The notes: generated by a model not told the origin, from the letters alone. A DNA stretch of 64,000 bases from Pseudomonas saliphila (GCF_008638345.1 NZ_VTVA01000002.1:124001-188000), one strand, 5' to 3'. Shown: positions 9,820 to 20,094, counted from the stretch's first letter. Numbers and translations are program-made.

Positions 9820-11317
9820 ATGAGTCCTTGCTGTTGAGAATGGTTCGAATATGCCTGATCAGGTCGCTCGCAAGAATACCGTATTCACCGGAAACTGCAG
9901 CACGGTCACCCGCCTGTGCATGCACCAGCGTGGCGTAACGCGCGGCCGCGCCGGCCGGCACTTGCTGCGCGAGAAGCCCACCCACCAGCCCGGACAGTAC
10001 ATCCCCCATCCCCGCCACAGCCATTCCTGGGTTGCCGTCGGTGCACAGACCCACCGGCGCGGCGAAGCATGCCGGACCTGCAACCAGACTACCAACCCCT
10101 TTCAGTATCACCGCACAACCGAACCGGTCTGCCAGGCCGGAGGCCGCGAGTAAACGGTCAGCCTGCACCTGGGCCGTCGAGCTGCCCAGCAGGCGCCCGG
10201 CTTCCGCCGGATGTGGCGTGATCACTGAATGCTCGCCGAGTGCGAGCCCATCAGGATATTGCTGGGCAATTTGATTCAGCGCATCGGCATCAAGCACCTT
10301 GGGCAGACTGCTTGTCAGAGCCTGATCGAGCATCTGCCTGCCCCACTCGGCACGGCCGAGGCCCGGCCCAATGACCAGGGTAGTCGCCTGCTTCAGCAGC
10401 GGCGCCAAGGCCTCTGGGGCTTCGACAGCGTGGACCATCACCTCGGGACACCGGGCCAGTAGTGGTGCCACATGCGCCGCGCGTGTAGCGACGCTGACCC
10501 GCCCAGCACCACTGCGCAGAGCCGTTTGCGCAGCCAGCATGATCGCCCCGCCCATGCCCAGATCGCCACCGATAATCAGCACGTGCCCGAACAGGCCTTT
10601 GTGCGCCGCTTTTATACGCTTCGGAAGCGTGCAGGCCAGCCTGTTTAGTGCAAGCCGTTCCGCCACAGGCTCTACCGGCACACCGGGAATGTTTTCAAGC
10701 TGAGCGAATTCGACCTCACCGGCCTGGTCCGGCCCCTGCGCAGTGAACAAGCCTAGTTTGAGAGCAATGAAGGTAACCGTGAGATCTGCCTGAATGGCTC
10801 GCCCCAGGACGATGCCCCGATCAGGGTCCAGACCACTCGGCAGATCCACCGCCACCACTGGCAACCCGGACCGATTGACTGCCTCGATAGCACCCGCATA
10901 GGGCTCGCCGACATCGCCCGTCACACCCGTGCCGAGCATGGCGTCGACAATCACGCCTTCCAGGCCTGTGGAAGCCTGCCAGTTGACCACCTCCACGCCC
11001 GCTTCCAGCGCCGCCTGCCAAGCCCTGGCCGCATCGCCCTGCAAGCGCTCCGGCGCTTTCACTGCCAGCACCCGCACCCGCCATCCAGCGCTATGCGCCA
11101 ACCTCGCCACCAGATACCCGTCCCCGGCATTGTTGCCGCTACCGGCAAGCACAGTCAGCTGACCGGTGTCAGCCCAGCGTTTACTGACGGCTCGCCAAAC
11201 GGCATCTGCCGCACGCTGCATCAGCTCAAAACCCGGGGTTCCTGCCGCGATAATGCGGGCGTCGAGTTCGCGCGTCTGGGCTGCCGAACATATCTCGAAT
11301 GGCATTTCTGAAGTCAT
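9812..11317 (-). CDS. nnr: Bifunctional NAD(P)H-hydrate epimerase / ADP-dependent dehydratase
   Basis: The 501-residue fusion has an N-terminal YjeF_N epimerase domain (about 1-215, with GSGNNAGDGYLVARL and DLPSGLDPDRG) and a C-terminal ribokinase-like YjeF_C dehydratase (about 225-495, with GHVLIIGGD, VIGPGLGR and NPGMAVAGMGDVLSG). It repairs NAD(P)H damaged by hydration. The start at 11317 gives MTSEMPFEICS; an internal ATG four codons later is equally possible. It is divergent from queG with 76 bases between them. Confidence 0.95.
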   Translation of the reverse strand: MTSEMPFEICSAAQTRELDARIIAAGTPGFELMQRAADAVWRAVSKRWADTGQLTVLAGSGNNAGDGYLVARLAHSAGWRVRVLAVKAPERLQGDAARAWQAALEAGVEVVNWQASTGLEGVIVDAMLGTGVTGDVGEPYAGAIEAVNRSGLPVVAVDLPSGLDPDRGIVLGRAIQADLTVTFIALKLGLFTAQGPDQAGEVEFAQLENIPGVPVEPVAERLALNRLACTLPKRIKAAHKGLFGHVLIIGGDLGMGGAIMLAAQTALRSGAGRVSVATRAAHVAPLLARCPEVMVHAVEAPEALAPLLKQATTLVIGPGLGRAEWGRQMLDQALTSSLPKVLDADALNQIAQQYPDGLALGEHSVITPHPAEAGRLLGSSTAQVQADRLLAASGLADRFGCAVILKGVGSLVAGPACFAAPVGLCTDGNPGMAVAGMGDVLSGLVGGLLAQQVPAGAAARYATLVHAQAGDRAAVSGEYGILASDLIRHIRTILNSKDSYE

Positions 11318-11393
11318 GGCATGCTACCGGCTCGAATGTCTGGCAGAATTATACGTCCTGACCGCCACAGTCCCTAGGGTCTCCCCTCCCCTC

Positions 11394-12482
11394 ATGTCTG
11401 ATTCCACTATCGATTACACCAAACTGGTTGAACAGATCCGCCTGATCGCCAGCGAGCTGGGATTCCAGCAAACCGGTATCAGCGAACCGGACATTGGCCA
11501 GCATGAAGCCTGGCTGGATAGCTGGCTGCGCGCGGGTTACCACGGGGAAATGGAATGGATGGCCAGCCATGGAACCAAGCGAACCCAGCCCGCCGAACTG
11601 GTTCCGGGGACCCAGCGAGTGATTTCCGTGCGCATGAATTATCTGCCCACCGATACCAGCATGGCCAAGCGTCTGGCGAACCCCGACGCGGCCTATATCT
11701 CGCGCTACGCATTGGGACGTGATTATCACAAACTGATCCGGCGCAGGCTGCAGCAATTGGCGGATCGGGTGCAGGAGTTGGCCGGCCCCTTCGGCTATCG
11801 GGCATTCGTCGACAGTGCGCCGGTCATGGAGCGGGCACTGGCCACCCGGTCCGGTCTTGGCTGGATCGGCAAGAACACCATGCTGCTGAACCGCAAGGCA
11901 GGCAGCTTCTTCTTTATCGGCGAGCTGTATACCGATCTGCCCCTTCCGGTCGATCAGCCCTATACCGAGGATCATTGCGGAAGCTGTAGTGCCTGCCTGG
12001 ACAAATGCCCAACCGATGCCTTCGTTGGCGAGCATGTGCTGGATGCGCGGCGCTGCATCTCCTACCTGACCATCGAACTGAAGGGAGCCATTCCGCAGGA
12101 GCTGCGACCGCTGATGGGCAACCGCGTGTTCGGTTGTGACGATTGCCAGCTGGTGTGCCCCTGGAATCGCTTTGCCAAGGACACTCTGGAAGCCGACTTC
12201 ACCCCGCGCCACAGCCTCGACCAGGCGGACCTGATCGAGCTGTTTCGCTGGGATGAACAAACCTTTCTGAAGAACACCGAAGGCTCACCGATACGTCGGA
12301 TCGGCTACGAGCGCTGGTTGCGCAACCTGGCCGTGGGATTGGGTAATGCCACATCGAGTCTGCCGGTCATTCAGGCGTTGCAGGCGCGCCAGAAGCACCC
12401 TTCGCCACTGGTCGCCGAACACGTGCAATGGGCCCTGGCGCGTCATCAGGACCGCGCCGGCCTGACCACAATCAATACTTGA
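11394..12482 (+). CDS. queG: QueG, epoxyqueuosine reductase
   Basis: This 362-residue enzyme starts at [11 protein letters not shown]. The longer frame from 11166 is antisense to nnr and is rejected as an extension. It has two ferredoxin-like 4Fe-4S motifs ([12 protein letters not shown] and [10 protein letters not shown]) after a cobalamin-binding N-terminal half ([15 protein letters not shown]). QueG catalyses the last step of queuosine synthesis in the wobble position of GUN tRNAs. Its last 11 bases overlap the 3' end of convergent orn. Confidence 0.96.
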   Translation: MSDSTIDYTKLVEQIRLIASELGFQQTGISEPDIGQHEAWLDSWLRAGYHGEMEWMASHGTKRTQPAELVPGTQRVISVRMNYLPTDTSMAKRLANPDAAYISRYALGRDYHKLIRRRLQQLADRVQELAGPFGYRAFVDSAPVMERALATRSGLGWIGKNTMLLNRKAGSFFFIGELYTDLPLPVDQPYTEDHCGSCSACLDKCPTDAFVGEHVLDARRCISYLTIELKGAIPQELRPLMGNRVFGCDDCQLVCPWNRFAKDTLEADFTPRHSLDQADLIELFRWDEQTFLKNTEGSPIRRIGYERWLRNLAVGLGNATSSLPVIQALQARQKHPSPLVAEHVQWALARHQDRAGLTTINT

Positions 12483-13014
12483 TGAAGTGCTCGCGATAGT
12501 GCTTGAGCTCGGCGATTGAGTCATATACATCGTCCAATGCCAGATGACTGCTCTGCTTGGTGAAACTGTTCTTCACCTCCGGCGCCCAGCGCGCGGCCAG
12601 CTCCTTGAGTGTTGACACGTCCAGGTTGCGGTAGTGGAAATACCGTTCAAGTTCGGGCATGCCGCGATACAGAAAGCGCCGGTCCTGACAGATGCTGTTC
12701 CCGCATATGGGCGATCGCCCCTCCGGCACCCACTCACGCAGAAAAGCCAGCGTCTGGCGCTCGGCTTCGGCCAGATCAATCACGCTGTCCTTGACGCGCT
12801 GGGTAAGCCCGGATTTTCCATGCTGGCGCGTATTCCATTCATCCATGCCTTCGAGCACCGCATCTGGCTGCTTGATCGCCAGCACCGGACCCTCGGCCAA
12901 GGTGTTGAGCTGGGCATCGGTCACCACGGTGGCAATTTCGATAATGACGTCGTTGTCGGAATCCAGACCCGTCATTTCCAGGTCAATCCAGATCAGATTA
13001 TCGGGGTTCTGCAT
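12472..13014 (-). CDS. orn: Orn, oligoribonuclease
   Basis: This 180-residue DEDDh exonuclease begins [20 protein letters not shown] (first acidic pair) and has [10 protein letters not shown] and a late [12 protein letters not shown] helix with the catalytic His/Asp. Orn degrades di- to pentaribonucleotides, including pGpG made from c-di-GMP, which connects it to the FimX/PilZ genes in this window. The start at 13014 matches the family length; the upstream extension is antisense to rsgA. Confidence 0.97.
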   Translation of the reverse strand: MQNPDNLIWIDLEMTGLDSDNDVIIEIATVVTDAQLNTLAEGPVLAIKQPDAVLEGMDEWNTRQHGKSGLTQRVKDSVIDLAEAERQTLAFLREWVPEGRSPICGNSICQDRRFLYRGMPELERYFHYRNLDVSTLKELAARWAPEVKNSFTKQSSHLALDDVYDSIAELKHYREHFIKY

Positions 13015-13098
13015 GCAAGGTCCTGTATTCAAAGTATGTAGTGAAGGGAGTATACGCCTGCATGTTACACTGCGGCTGGTTCCCAAGATGTGTAATCC

Positions 13099-14124
13099 AT
13101 GGCCAAGCGACACCTTACCCGACGCCAGAACTGGCGCATTGAGAAAATCCAGGACGAGCGCAGTGTACGCGCCGCCCGGCGTGCTGATATGGCCGAAGAA
13201 AGCTTGCTCGGCGGCGATCTCGGCTCCGAACAGGAAGGCCTGGTTATAGCGCATTTTGGCGTTCAGGTTGATGTCGAGGCCACCAGCGGCCCGCAGGCAG
13301 GACTGGTCAGACGTTGTAACAGGCGAGCCAACCTGCCTGCCCTGGTGACTGGCGACAAGGTCGTATGGCGCGCTGACAACCAGAACGGCGGCGTGATCGT
13401 TGCCCAGCTGCCCCGCCGCACCGAGCTGTTTCGCCCTGACCATCGTGGCCAGTTGAAACCGGTCGCGGCCAATATCGACCGCCTGATTATCGTCTTCGCC
13501 CCACTGCCCACCCCCCATAGCAACCTCATTGATCGCTATCTGGTGGCCGCCGAGCAGGCAGGGCTGGAGCCCTTACTGGTACTGAACAAGGCCGATTTGC
13601 TGGATCAGGCCGACTTTGCCTCCCTGCGCGGCTGGCTCGACGACTACGCCAAGCTTGGCTATCGCACGCTTTGCCTGTCCGCCGACTCCGGTGATGGTCT
13701 GAATGCACTGCGCCAGGAATTGCAGGACCATATCAATGTGTTTGTTGGACAGTCTGGTGTGGGTAAGTCGTCGCTGATCAACGTATTACTGCCCGGCGAG
13801 GATTTGCGCGTAGGGCCGCTGTCAGACGCGACCAACAAAGGCATGCACACCACAACCACCGCCAAGCTCTTTCATTTCCCCGAAGGCGGTGATCTGGTGG
13901 ATTCGCCCGGTATACGCGAATTTGGCCTTACGCATATTACCCACGACGAACTGCTGGAAGGCTTTATCGAGTTCCGCCCGTTCCTCGGTCATTGCAAATT
14001 CCGCGACTGCCAGCACCTGCACGAACCCGGCTGCGCCTTGCTCGCAGCGGTCGAGCGCGGCGATATCTCGGCAACCCGCATGCGCAGTTACCGATATATC
14101 CTCTCGGGCATCACCAAGCCCTAG
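13099..14124 (+). CDS. rsgA: RsgA, small ribosomal subunit biogenesis GTPase
   Basis: This 341-residue protein has an N-terminal OB fold, a circularly permuted GTPase in which the G4 motif NKAD precedes G1 GQSGVGKSS and G3 DSPGIREF, and a C-terminal zinc knuckle ([14 protein letters not shown]). RsgA checks late maturation of the 30S subunit. It is divergent from orn across 84 bases and convergent with motB, separated by a long hairpin. Confidence 0.97.
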   Translation: MAKRHLTRRQNWRIEKIQDERSVRAARRADMAEESLLGGDLGSEQEGLVIAHFGVQVDVEATSGPQAGLVRRCNRRANLPALVTGDKVVWRADNQNGGVIVAQLPRRTELFRPDHRGQLKPVAANIDRLIIVFAPLPTPHSNLIDRYLVAAEQAGLEPLLVLNKADLLDQADFASLRGWLDDYAKLGYRTLCLSADSGDGLNALRQELQDHINVFVGQSGVGKSSLINVLLPGEDLRVGPLSDATNKGMHTTTTAKLFHFPEGGDLVDSPGIREFGLTHITHDELLEGFIEFRPFLGHCKFRDCQHLHEPGCALLAAVERGDISATRMRSYRYILSGITKP

Positions 14125-14164
14125 ACGGCCACTGGCGTTCCCTATCGCGAGCGCCAGTGGCTGT
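14125..14164. terminator. Bidirectional hairpin between rsgA and motB
   Basis: ACGGCCACTGGCG (14125-14137) pairs with CGCCAGTGGCTGT (14152-14164), a 13-bp stem with one G-T pair and a 14-base loop, directly between the convergent stop codons. Neither side has a long T run, so it may block read-through or protect 3' ends rather than act as a classic intrinsic terminator. Confidence 0.6.
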
Positions 14165-15207
14165 CAGGGTTCACCCAACCGTCTGAGTGAACCGGGATCA
14201 TCGAACAGATTGGCTGGCCGAGTCTCCGGTGCAGCTTCCCGCTCGATCGGCGTCGGCATCGCGCTGGGTTGCCCCTGTCCAGTCGGCGCGTCGGTCGGCG
14301 CTGAACTGTCTTGTTCCGGGTCAGGCCGGAGCATGTCATCCCCCCTGGTGTCCGTTCCAGTCTGATCGGCCAAGCCGTCCAGTATCTGCGCTTCAGCACG
14401 CTTGTTGAGCACGACAATATCGATCCGCCGGTTGATCGGGTTGGTCGGGTTCTTTCGGTCAAACAGCGCCGAATCGGCGTACCCCACCACGCGCGCAATC
14501 TGGCTTTCAGGATATCCCGCCACGACCAGGGTGCGACGTGCGGCGTTGGCGCGTTCAGCTGACAGCTCCCAGTTGCCGTAGCTCAGGCGGCCGGTGAAGG
14601 GTTTCGCATCTGTATGCCCACCGATACTGATTTTCTTCGGCACGCTGGAAATGGTATCGGCCAAGGCCAGCAGAATATCCTCGAAGTAGGGCTGCAACCG
14701 CGGACTTCCACTGGCAAACATGGGCCGGTTCTCCGCGTCCACGATCTGGATGCGCAGGCCATCCTGAGTGATTTCCAGCAATATCTGATCCTTGAACCGC
14801 TGCAATACAGGCTCGGCATCAATCTTGTTCTGCAGCTCCTGCAGCAACAGATCGAGCTCTTTCTGTTCGGCCATCTCGGCCAGATCAGCGATGGTTTCGC
14901 TGTCCAGTGACGGCGGCGCAACATCCTCGGGAATATCATTCAGCGTCTTCTGCGGAGCCACTGTCGGCGAGCCGCCCAGATCAATCGCGTGGGGACTGCC
15001 ACCCTCGGAGAATCCAATCGGGTCATTGAAATAGCCTGAGACCAGCGATAGTTGCCCCGGCGTGGCGACAGTGACCAACCACATGACCAGAAAGAAGGCC
15101 ATCATCGCCACCGCGAAATCGGCGAAGGCAATCTTCCAGGATCCGCCATGATGAGCGGCCGCCTTGCGGCTGATACGCTTGACGATTATCGGCTGATCAC
15201 TGCTCAT
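14164..15207 (-). CDS. motB: MotB, flagellar stator protein
   Basis: This 347-residue protein has a short basic cytoplasmic tail and one membrane helix containing the proton-binding Asp region (AFADFAVAMMAFFLVMWLVT, about 25-45). A plug/linker and a periplasmic OmpA-like peptidoglycan-binding domain follow (ISIGGHTDAKPF, LSAERANAARR, NRRIDIVVL). The Pro/Asp-rich tail after residue 290 is variable. With MotA it forms the ion-driven stator. Its start is two bases beyond the motA stop, and this is the motAB pair between rsgA and rhdA in Pseudomonas. Confidence 0.96.
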   Translation of the reverse strand: MSSDQPIIVKRISRKAAAHHGGSWKIAFADFAVAMMAFFLVMWLVTVATPGQLSLVSGYFNDPIGFSEGGSPHAIDLGGSPTVAPQKTLNDIPEDVAPPSLDSETIADLAEMAEQKELDLLLQELQNKIDAEPVLQRFKDQILLEITQDGLRIQIVDAENRPMFASGSPRLQPYFEDILLALADTISSVPKKISIGGHTDAKPFTGRLSYGNWELSAERANAARRTLVVAGYPESQIARVVGYADSALFDRKNPTNPINRRIDIVVLNKRAEAQILDGLADQTGTDTRGDDMLRPDPEQDSSAPTDAPTGQGQPSAMPTPIEREAAPETRPANLFDDPGSLRRLGEP

Positions 15208-15208
15208 C

Positions 15209-16063
15209 TCAGCGGCCCTTCACCGATTCTTCCAGCTCGACAAAGCTTGGACGGTGGGCAGACAGCAGAGCCTTGCGTCCAAACTCAACCGCCAGTGCAG
15301 GCGGCAAGCCCTGGGCGCTGGCGACCAGACACATCTTCACCGCCTCATAGGTATTCGCCTCCTCGGTAGCCTCGTGCTCCATCGCCGCAGCGAAGGGGCC
15401 GACAAAACCATAGGCGGCAAGAATACCGAGGAAAGTCCCGACCAGCGCGGTCGCCACCTTCTCGCCTATCTGAGCATTATCCGCGTCTCCGAGGATCCCC
15501 ATGGTGATCACGATGCCCAGCACTGCGGCCACGATACCAAAGCCTGGCAGCGCGTCTGCGACACGATTGACCGCATGGGAAGGCGTCTGCAGCTCCTCGG
15601 TGAGGCTGGAGATCTCCACGTCGAACAGCGCTTCCAGCTCATGCGGAGCCATGTTGCCGGTGGACATGATGCGCAGATAATCACAGATGAAAGCGGTCAT
15701 GCGCTCATCTTTGATAATTGCCGGATATTTGCTGAATATGGGACTTTCCTGCGGCTCCTCGATATCCGCCTCGATTGCCATCATCCCCTCACGGCGGGAT
15801 TTATTCAGGATTTCATACAGCAACCCCAGCACATCAAGGAAGTACGGCTTACCGAAGCGGTGGCCGAACAAGATCTGCGGGATCTTGGCGAAGGTATCGC
15901 GGACCGTCGACATGCTATTGGCGACGAGAAAAGCGCCAAGCGCCGCGCCGCCAATGATCAGGATTTCAAAGGGGTGCCACAGCGCAGCCACTTGACCGTC
16001 GGACAATATGAACCCGCCCAGGACACTGACGATGACGACGAGAAATCCGACAATTTTTAGCAT
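15209..16063 (-). CDS. motA: MotA, flagellar stator proton channel subunit
   Basis: This 284-residue protein has four hydrophobic segments (about 1-22, 30-50, 168-192, 200-222) and the large cytoplasmic loop between the second and third that contacts FliG (RSRREGMMAIEADIEEP). PGFGIVAAVLGIVITMG carries the conserved Pro of the third helix. It is first in a two-gene operon with motB. I found no convincing FliA-type promoter in the 290 bases upstream. Confidence 0.96.
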   Translation of the reverse strand: MLKIVGFLVVIVSVLGGFILSDGQVAALWHPFEILIIGGAALGAFLVANSMSTVRDTFAKIPQILFGHRFGKPYFLDVLGLLYEILNKSRREGMMAIEADIEEPQESPIFSKYPAIIKDERMTAFICDYLRIMSTGNMAPHELEALFDVEISSLTEELQTPSHAVNRVADALPGFGIVAAVLGIVITMGILGDADNAQIGEKVATALVGTFLGILAAYGFVGPFAAAMEHEATEEANTYEAVKMCLVASAQGLPPALAVEFGRKALLSAHRPSFVELEESVKGR

Positions 16064-16353
16064 GTACGCGTGAGATCCAAATCAGAAAAATGGGGATACT
16101 TAACAGCCGCACTTCAGGCGACGACACCTTGGCGATCAGGTTATAGTGACGATCAGCCGAACCGCCAGCTTATGATGAGTGCGTAGCAAACGAAGCGATT
16201 CCTGCTACAGAGACTTTATCGGCAATGCGGGTAAAACCCTGAGTACAATGATGCTCAAATTTTTTAACGCTCCCAGCGACACGCTTTCAGCGAGCGATAA
16301 ATGCCGGAGCGGCGCAACAGACACCCTGGAAAAATATCGATCAGGAACCAGAC

Positions 16354-17163
16354 ATGTCCCAACCCCGCCTGCCTTTATTAATCGAACCAGACCAGCTGCC
16401 GGCACAACTGGATCCCGCAGTGTACCGCCTTGTCGACCTGCGCAAGGCTGAGGAATACCAGACCGGCCATATAGCCGGTGCCGTGGCGGTAGAGCCGTTG
16501 GAGATTACCGCTCCAGCGCCGGTACCCGGAATACTTCCTGCGCAGGAGCGACTGGAGCAGTTATTCGGCCGCCTGGGACATCACGCGGACCTGCACTATA
16601 TCGTTTACGACGATGAAGGCGGTGGCTGGGCCGGCCGTTTCATCTGGCTGCTAGATTCCATCGGCCATATCCACTATTCCTACCTCAATGGCGGCCTGAA
16701 GGCGTGGAACGCGGAGAACCGACCTCTGGCGACTGGACAGGAGGCAGTTGAACCGACTCAGCCGCAGATCCGGCTCAATCATGACCATACTGTTGAGCTT
16801 TCCACACTGGTCCAGGAACAGGGGAGTTCGGATCGGGTAATCTGGGACGCTCGTTCGCCCGAGGAATATCGAGGCGAAAAGGTGCTTGCCGCTCGCGCTG
16901 GCCATATTCCCGGCGCGATAAACTTCGAATGGACTGCCGGCATGGACCCGCAACACGGGCTGCGGCTGCGCGCCGATCTCGCTGACAAACTTGCCAAGCT
17001 GGGTATCACCCCGGACAAGGAAGTTGTCACGCACTGCCAAACCCATCACCGCTCCGGATTCACTTACCTGGCGGCAAAGATTCTCGGTTACCCGCGAGTC
17101 AAAGCCTACGCCGGCTCGTGGTCCGAATGGGGCAATCACCCTGATACCCCTATTGAAAGCTAA
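16354..17163 (+). CDS. rhdA: RhdA-type tandem rhodanese (thiosulfate:cyanide sulfurtransferase)
   Basis: The 269-residue protein has an inactive N-terminal rhodanese domain (about 10-130) and an active C-terminal domain whose catalytic Cys228 lies in the loop CQTHHRSG. This is the active-site loop known from Azotobacter RhdA. It transfers sulfane sulfur from thiosulfate. It sits 10 bases before psd and is divergent from motA across 290 bases. AGGAACC precedes the ATG at 16354. Confidence 0.93.
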   Translation: MSQPRLPLLIEPDQLPAQLDPAVYRLVDLRKAEEYQTGHIAGAVAVEPLEITAPAPVPGILPAQERLEQLFGRLGHHADLHYIVYDDEGGGWAGRFIWLLDSIGHIHYSYLNGGLKAWNAENRPLATGQEAVEPTQPQIRLNHDHTVELSTLVQEQGSSDRVIWDARSPEEYRGEKVLAARAGHIPGAINFEWTAGMDPQHGLRLRADLADKLAKLGITPDKEVVTHCQTHHRSGFTYLAAKILGYPRVKAYAGSWSEWGNHPDTPIES

Positions 17164-17173
17164 GGACTCGTCA

Positions 17174-18046
17174 ATGCAAGGTCGTCTTTTCATTTTTCTG
17201 CAGTATCTGTTGCCACAACATTTGCTCTCCCGCGCCGCCGGCGGCCTGGCCAACTGCACCTGGCCATGGGTAAAAAATCCGTTTATCACCTGGTTCGTCA
17301 AGCGCTATCAGGTCGATATGCGTCAGGCAGTCGAGCCCGACCCCACAGCCTACGCCTGCTTCAACGACTTCTTCACTCGCGCGCTCACGCCCGACGCACG
17401 CCCGCTTGACCCGGAATCTGACTCGGTGCTGAGCCCTGCCGATGGCGTGATCAGCCAGCTGGGGGCAATCGAGCATGGACGGATATTCCAGGCCAAGGGT
17501 CAGAACTACAGTGTGCAAGAGCTGGTTGGTGGGAACATGGCACACGCCGAGCTGTTTCAGGGCGGCCAGTTCGCGACGGTCTATCTGTCTCCGCGGGATT
17601 ATCACCGGGTGCACATGCCCCTGGGCGGCACCTTGCGCGACATGATTTATGTTCCGGGAGACCTGTTCTCGGTCAACCGGATCACGGCCGAAAACGTGCC
17701 AAGGCTCTTTTCCCGCAACGAACGCGTAGTCTGCATCTTCGACACCCCGGCCGGCCCCATGGGTCTGGTGCTGGTTGGTGCGTTGATCGTTGCCTCGGTG
17801 GAAACCGTCTGGGCCGGGCTGGTTGCACCGCACCGTCGGCAGATACATGCTCGTGACTACAACGAAGCAGCGCCGAGCCTGGATCGCGGCGCCGAGATGG
17901 GCCGTTTCAAACTCGGCTCCACTGCCATCGTACTCTTTGGTCCGGGAAAAGTTGACTGGGACCACGGCCTGAGCGCTGGTGATTTCGTGCAAATGGGTCA
18001 GAAGCTCGGCAAACAACTGCAAAAAACTGGGTTTGAATCAGCATGA
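17174..18046 (+). CDS. psd: Psd, phosphatidylserine decarboxylase
   Basis: The 290-residue proenzyme starts at MQGRLFIFLQYLLPQHLLSR, ten bases after rhdA; the longer frame overlaps rhdA and is rejected. It has SPADG, the catalytic His of YLSPRDYHRVHMP, and the self-cleavage motif LGST with Ser249 becoming the pyruvoyl group. It makes phosphatidylethanolamine at the inner membrane. The rsgA-psd neighbourhood is shared with E. coli. Confidence 0.97.
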   Translation: MQGRLFIFLQYLLPQHLLSRAAGGLANCTWPWVKNPFITWFVKRYQVDMRQAVEPDPTAYACFNDFFTRALTPDARPLDPESDSVLSPADGVISQLGAIEHGRIFQAKGQNYSVQELVGGNMAHAELFQGGQFATVYLSPRDYHRVHMPLGGTLRDMIYVPGDLFSVNRITAENVPRLFSRNERVVCIFDTPAGPMGLVLVGALIVASVETVWAGLVAPHRRQIHARDYNEAAPSLDRGAEMGRFKLGSTAIVLFGPGKVDWDHGLSAGDFVQMGQKLGKQLQKTGFESA

Positions 18047-18333
18047 GGCCGGGGCTGATCGCCTGCCGGTCGTCAGGATGACGTGAGGCGGAGATTTAAA
18101 AACTGCTCTCGCTTTTGATTTTCCTGTCAGAAAACGCCAATGATCACGCGAAGCGGGGCGACAGGACTGAGCCGACCGTCCGATGACAGGGATGTCATCG
18201 ACGAGCTTACAGGGATGTACTTGCAGCGTGTCGGCGCAGCCCTGACGGCTCGCGGCAGCCGACTTCGGATTATTACCAAACCCAGCCTGCGTTCTTACCT
18301 GGGTGTGCAAATCGCCTGGCTCTTGGCGCCTGG
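18047..18333. other. Intergenic region between convergent psd and epmA; nothing recognised
   Basis: These 287 bases contain only short open frames on both strands (up to about 90 codons, including one at 18140-18337) with no recognisable domain and no clear ribosome-binding site. I see no strong terminator. An undetected small RNA cannot be excluded. Confidence 0.5.
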
Positions 18334-19293
18334 CTAGGCGCGACTCGCAGGAAAGGCTATTACCTCATCAATACTATTTACCCCCACTGCCAACATGACC
18401 AGGCGATCCACACCTAACGCCACACCGGCACACTCGGGCAAACCGCTCTGCAGCGCCTGTACCAGACGTTCATCCACCGGCAGCACAGGCCGATCCAATG
18501 CCTTGCGCAGCTTCTGATCAGCTTCGAAGCGTCGCGCCTGCTCCAGCGCATCGGTCAGCTCGAAGTAACCATTGGCCAACTCCATGCCATTGATAAATAA
18601 CTCGAAGCGTGCCGCGCTCGGCAGCCTGTCATCGGAATCGACAATTTTCGCCAAAGCCGCCTGGGATGCAGGAAAGGCATAGACCATAGTCGGCTCGATC
18701 AACTGAGGTTCGATCAAATGGGAAAACAACAGATTGAGCCAGCCGTCGCGATCCAGCTCGCCAACAAATCCGCAGCGCTCCCGTCCAAGCCGCGCCAGCT
18801 CTGGGGTATCGCAGCTATGAATATCCGTTACCAGCAGATCGCTGAATAAATCTGCGTAGGTCACTCGCCGCGCGGGCGCGCAACCCAGTACAGAGCGCAC
18901 CAGTTGATCGACTTCTTCCATCAGACTGTGGTGGTCGAACCCTGTGCGGTACCACTCGAGCATGGTGAATTCCGGATTGTGCCGCGACCCGCTCTCACCG
19001 TTGCGATACACCTTGCATAGTTGCCAGATCGGCCCGCTGCCGGCCGCCAGCAAACGCTTCATCGGGTATTCAGGAGACGTATGCAAATATAGAGGGTGCG
19101 ATGCGCCGCCACCTTCCGGGATGAAATCCGTTGTGAAAGGAAACAGATGCGGGTCACTCACCGCCGCCGCAGACAATGCGGGTGTCTCGACCTCCAGCAC
19201 ATCGCGTTCGGCAAAGAAGTGCCGGATCTGATTGATGATGCCGGCGCGGCGTCGGAGGCTTTCGATTGAAGCGGTGGGTTGCCAGTCGTGCAT
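18334..19293 (-). CDS. epmA: EpmA, EF-P (R)-beta-lysine ligase (GenX/PoxA)
   Basis: This 319-residue class II lysyl-tRNA-synthetase-like protein lacks the anticodon-binding domain. It keeps the three class II motifs: VLEVETPALS, the RNGESG..HNPEFTMLEWY block, and a C-terminal GVALGVDRLVMLA. EpmA attaches (R)-beta-lysine to EF-P Lys34. I used the ATG at 19293 (MHDWQPTASIESLRRR), which gives the family length; the 24-residue upstream extension runs toward the efp terminator. It is downstream of efp in the same direction and close to epmB, so the whole modification set is together. Confidence 0.95.
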   Translation of the reverse strand: MHDWQPTASIESLRRRAGIINQIRHFFAERDVLEVETPALSAAAVSDPHLFPFTTDFIPEGGGASHPLYLHTSPEYPMKRLLAAGSGPIWQLCKVYRNGESGSRHNPEFTMLEWYRTGFDHHSLMEEVDQLVRSVLGCAPARRVTYADLFSDLLVTDIHSCDTPELARLGRERCGFVGELDRDGWLNLLFSHLIEPQLIEPTMVYAFPASQAALAKIVDSDDRLPSAARFELFINGMELANGYFELTDALEQARRFEADQKLRKALDRPVLPVDERLVQALQSGLPECAGVALGVDRLVMLAVGVNSIDEVIAFPASRA

Positions 19294-19366
19294 TCTCAGG
19301 CTCACTTGGAGGGCGGCGAGTCGATCCGGACTCGCTCGGCAAAATCGTTGCACCGAATGACGCACA

Positions 19367-19397
19367 CAAAAAACCGGGGCTCAGGCCCCGGCTTTTG
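19367..19397 (-). terminator. Rho-independent terminator after efp
   Basis: CCGGGGC (19374-19380) and GCCCCGG (19385-19391) form a 7-bp stem with a 4-base loop. On the minus strand it is followed by six or seven T. It lies 19 bases beyond the efp stop and before epmA, so most efp transcripts should end here and epmA probably needs read-through or another promoter. Confidence 0.85.
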
Positions 19398-19409
19398 TGC
19401 TGGCAGAAA

Positions 19410-19976
19410 TTATGCGCGGCCGACGTAATCGCTGGTGCGCGTATCCACCTTGAGAACATCCCCAATGTTGATGAACAGTGGAACCTTGACTACGGCACCG
19501 GTCATCAGTTTGGCGGGCTTGGTGCCACCACCGGAGGTATCGCCCCGCACGCCTGGATCAGTCTCAACCACTTCCAGTTCAACGAAGTTGGGCGGCGTCA
19601 CGATAATCGGCGCTCCGTTGTACAGAGTGACCTGATAAATCACCTGCTCCTTGAGCCAGTTCTTGGCGTCAGAAACCGCTTTTTCATCCGCGCCGACCTG
19701 TTCAAAGGAGCCATCGGTGGCCATGAAATGCCAGAACTCGCCATCGCTGTAAAGATATTCCATTTCACGGTCCATCACATCGGCACCTTCAAGACTTTCG
19801 CCTGATTTGAAGGTTCGTTCGTTTACCCGGCCGTTTTTCAGGTTGCGTACCTTGACCCGGTTGAACGCCTGCCCCTTGCCTGGCTTGACGAACTCGTTTT
19901 CCAGGATCGCGCAAGGATCACCATCCAGCATCACCTTAAGACCCGGCTTGAATTCATTGGTAGAATAATTGGCCAT
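19410..19976 (-). CDS. efp: EF-P, translation elongation factor P (lysine type)
   Basis: The 188-residue three-domain protein has the modification loop [10 protein letters not shown] with Lys34 at the tip, counted from the ATG at 19976, identical to the E. coli acceptor motif. EF-P rescues ribosomes stalled at polyproline. The loop and the adjacent epmA and epmB show that it is beta-lysylated, not rhamnosylated at an Arg as in P. aeruginosa. It is divergent from epmB across a 118-base promoter region. Confidence 0.97.
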   Translation of the reverse strand: MANYSTNEFKPGLKVMLDGDPCAILENEFVKPGKGQAFNRVKVRNLKNGRVNERTFKSGESLEGADVMDREMEYLYSDGEFWHFMATDGSFEQVGADEKAVSDAKNWLKEQVIYQVTLYNGAPIIVTPPNFVELEVVETDPGVRGDTSGGGTKPAKLMTGAVVKVPLFINIGDVLKVDTRTSDYVGRA

Positions 19977-20094
19977 ACATTTCCCACTTACAGTTTGAAC
20001 GGAATCATCCGAAAGCGCGCTGACCGATGGTTACAGCCCGGCGTAGACAATAACGCCAGACGGATGCCCTGCCACCCATGCGCGGAAAAACGCA

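Noticed and set aside
11166-11393. 76-codon N-terminal extension of queG
   Set aside because: Antisense to the nnr 5' end; the family start is [11 protein letters not shown] at 11394.
13015-13518. Long N-terminal extension of Orn
   Set aside because: Antisense to rsgA; Orn proteins start at the MQNPDNLIW methionine.
15254-16060. 268-codon plus-strand frame opposite motA
   Set aside because: Antisense shadow of motA; high GC leaves long open frames opposite real genes. The same applies to the long frames opposite hflX (3137-3934), thiC (35512-36876), fimX (23316-24326) and parC (28770-29741).
16064-16353. Flagellar sigma-28 promoter before motA
   Set aside because: I looked for a TAAA-N15-GCCGATAA pattern on the minus strand and found no acceptable match.
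18140-18337. 65-codon plus-strand frame between psd and epmA
   Set aside because: No recognisable domain, no ribosome-binding site, and it overlaps the 3' end of epmA; it is probably chance.
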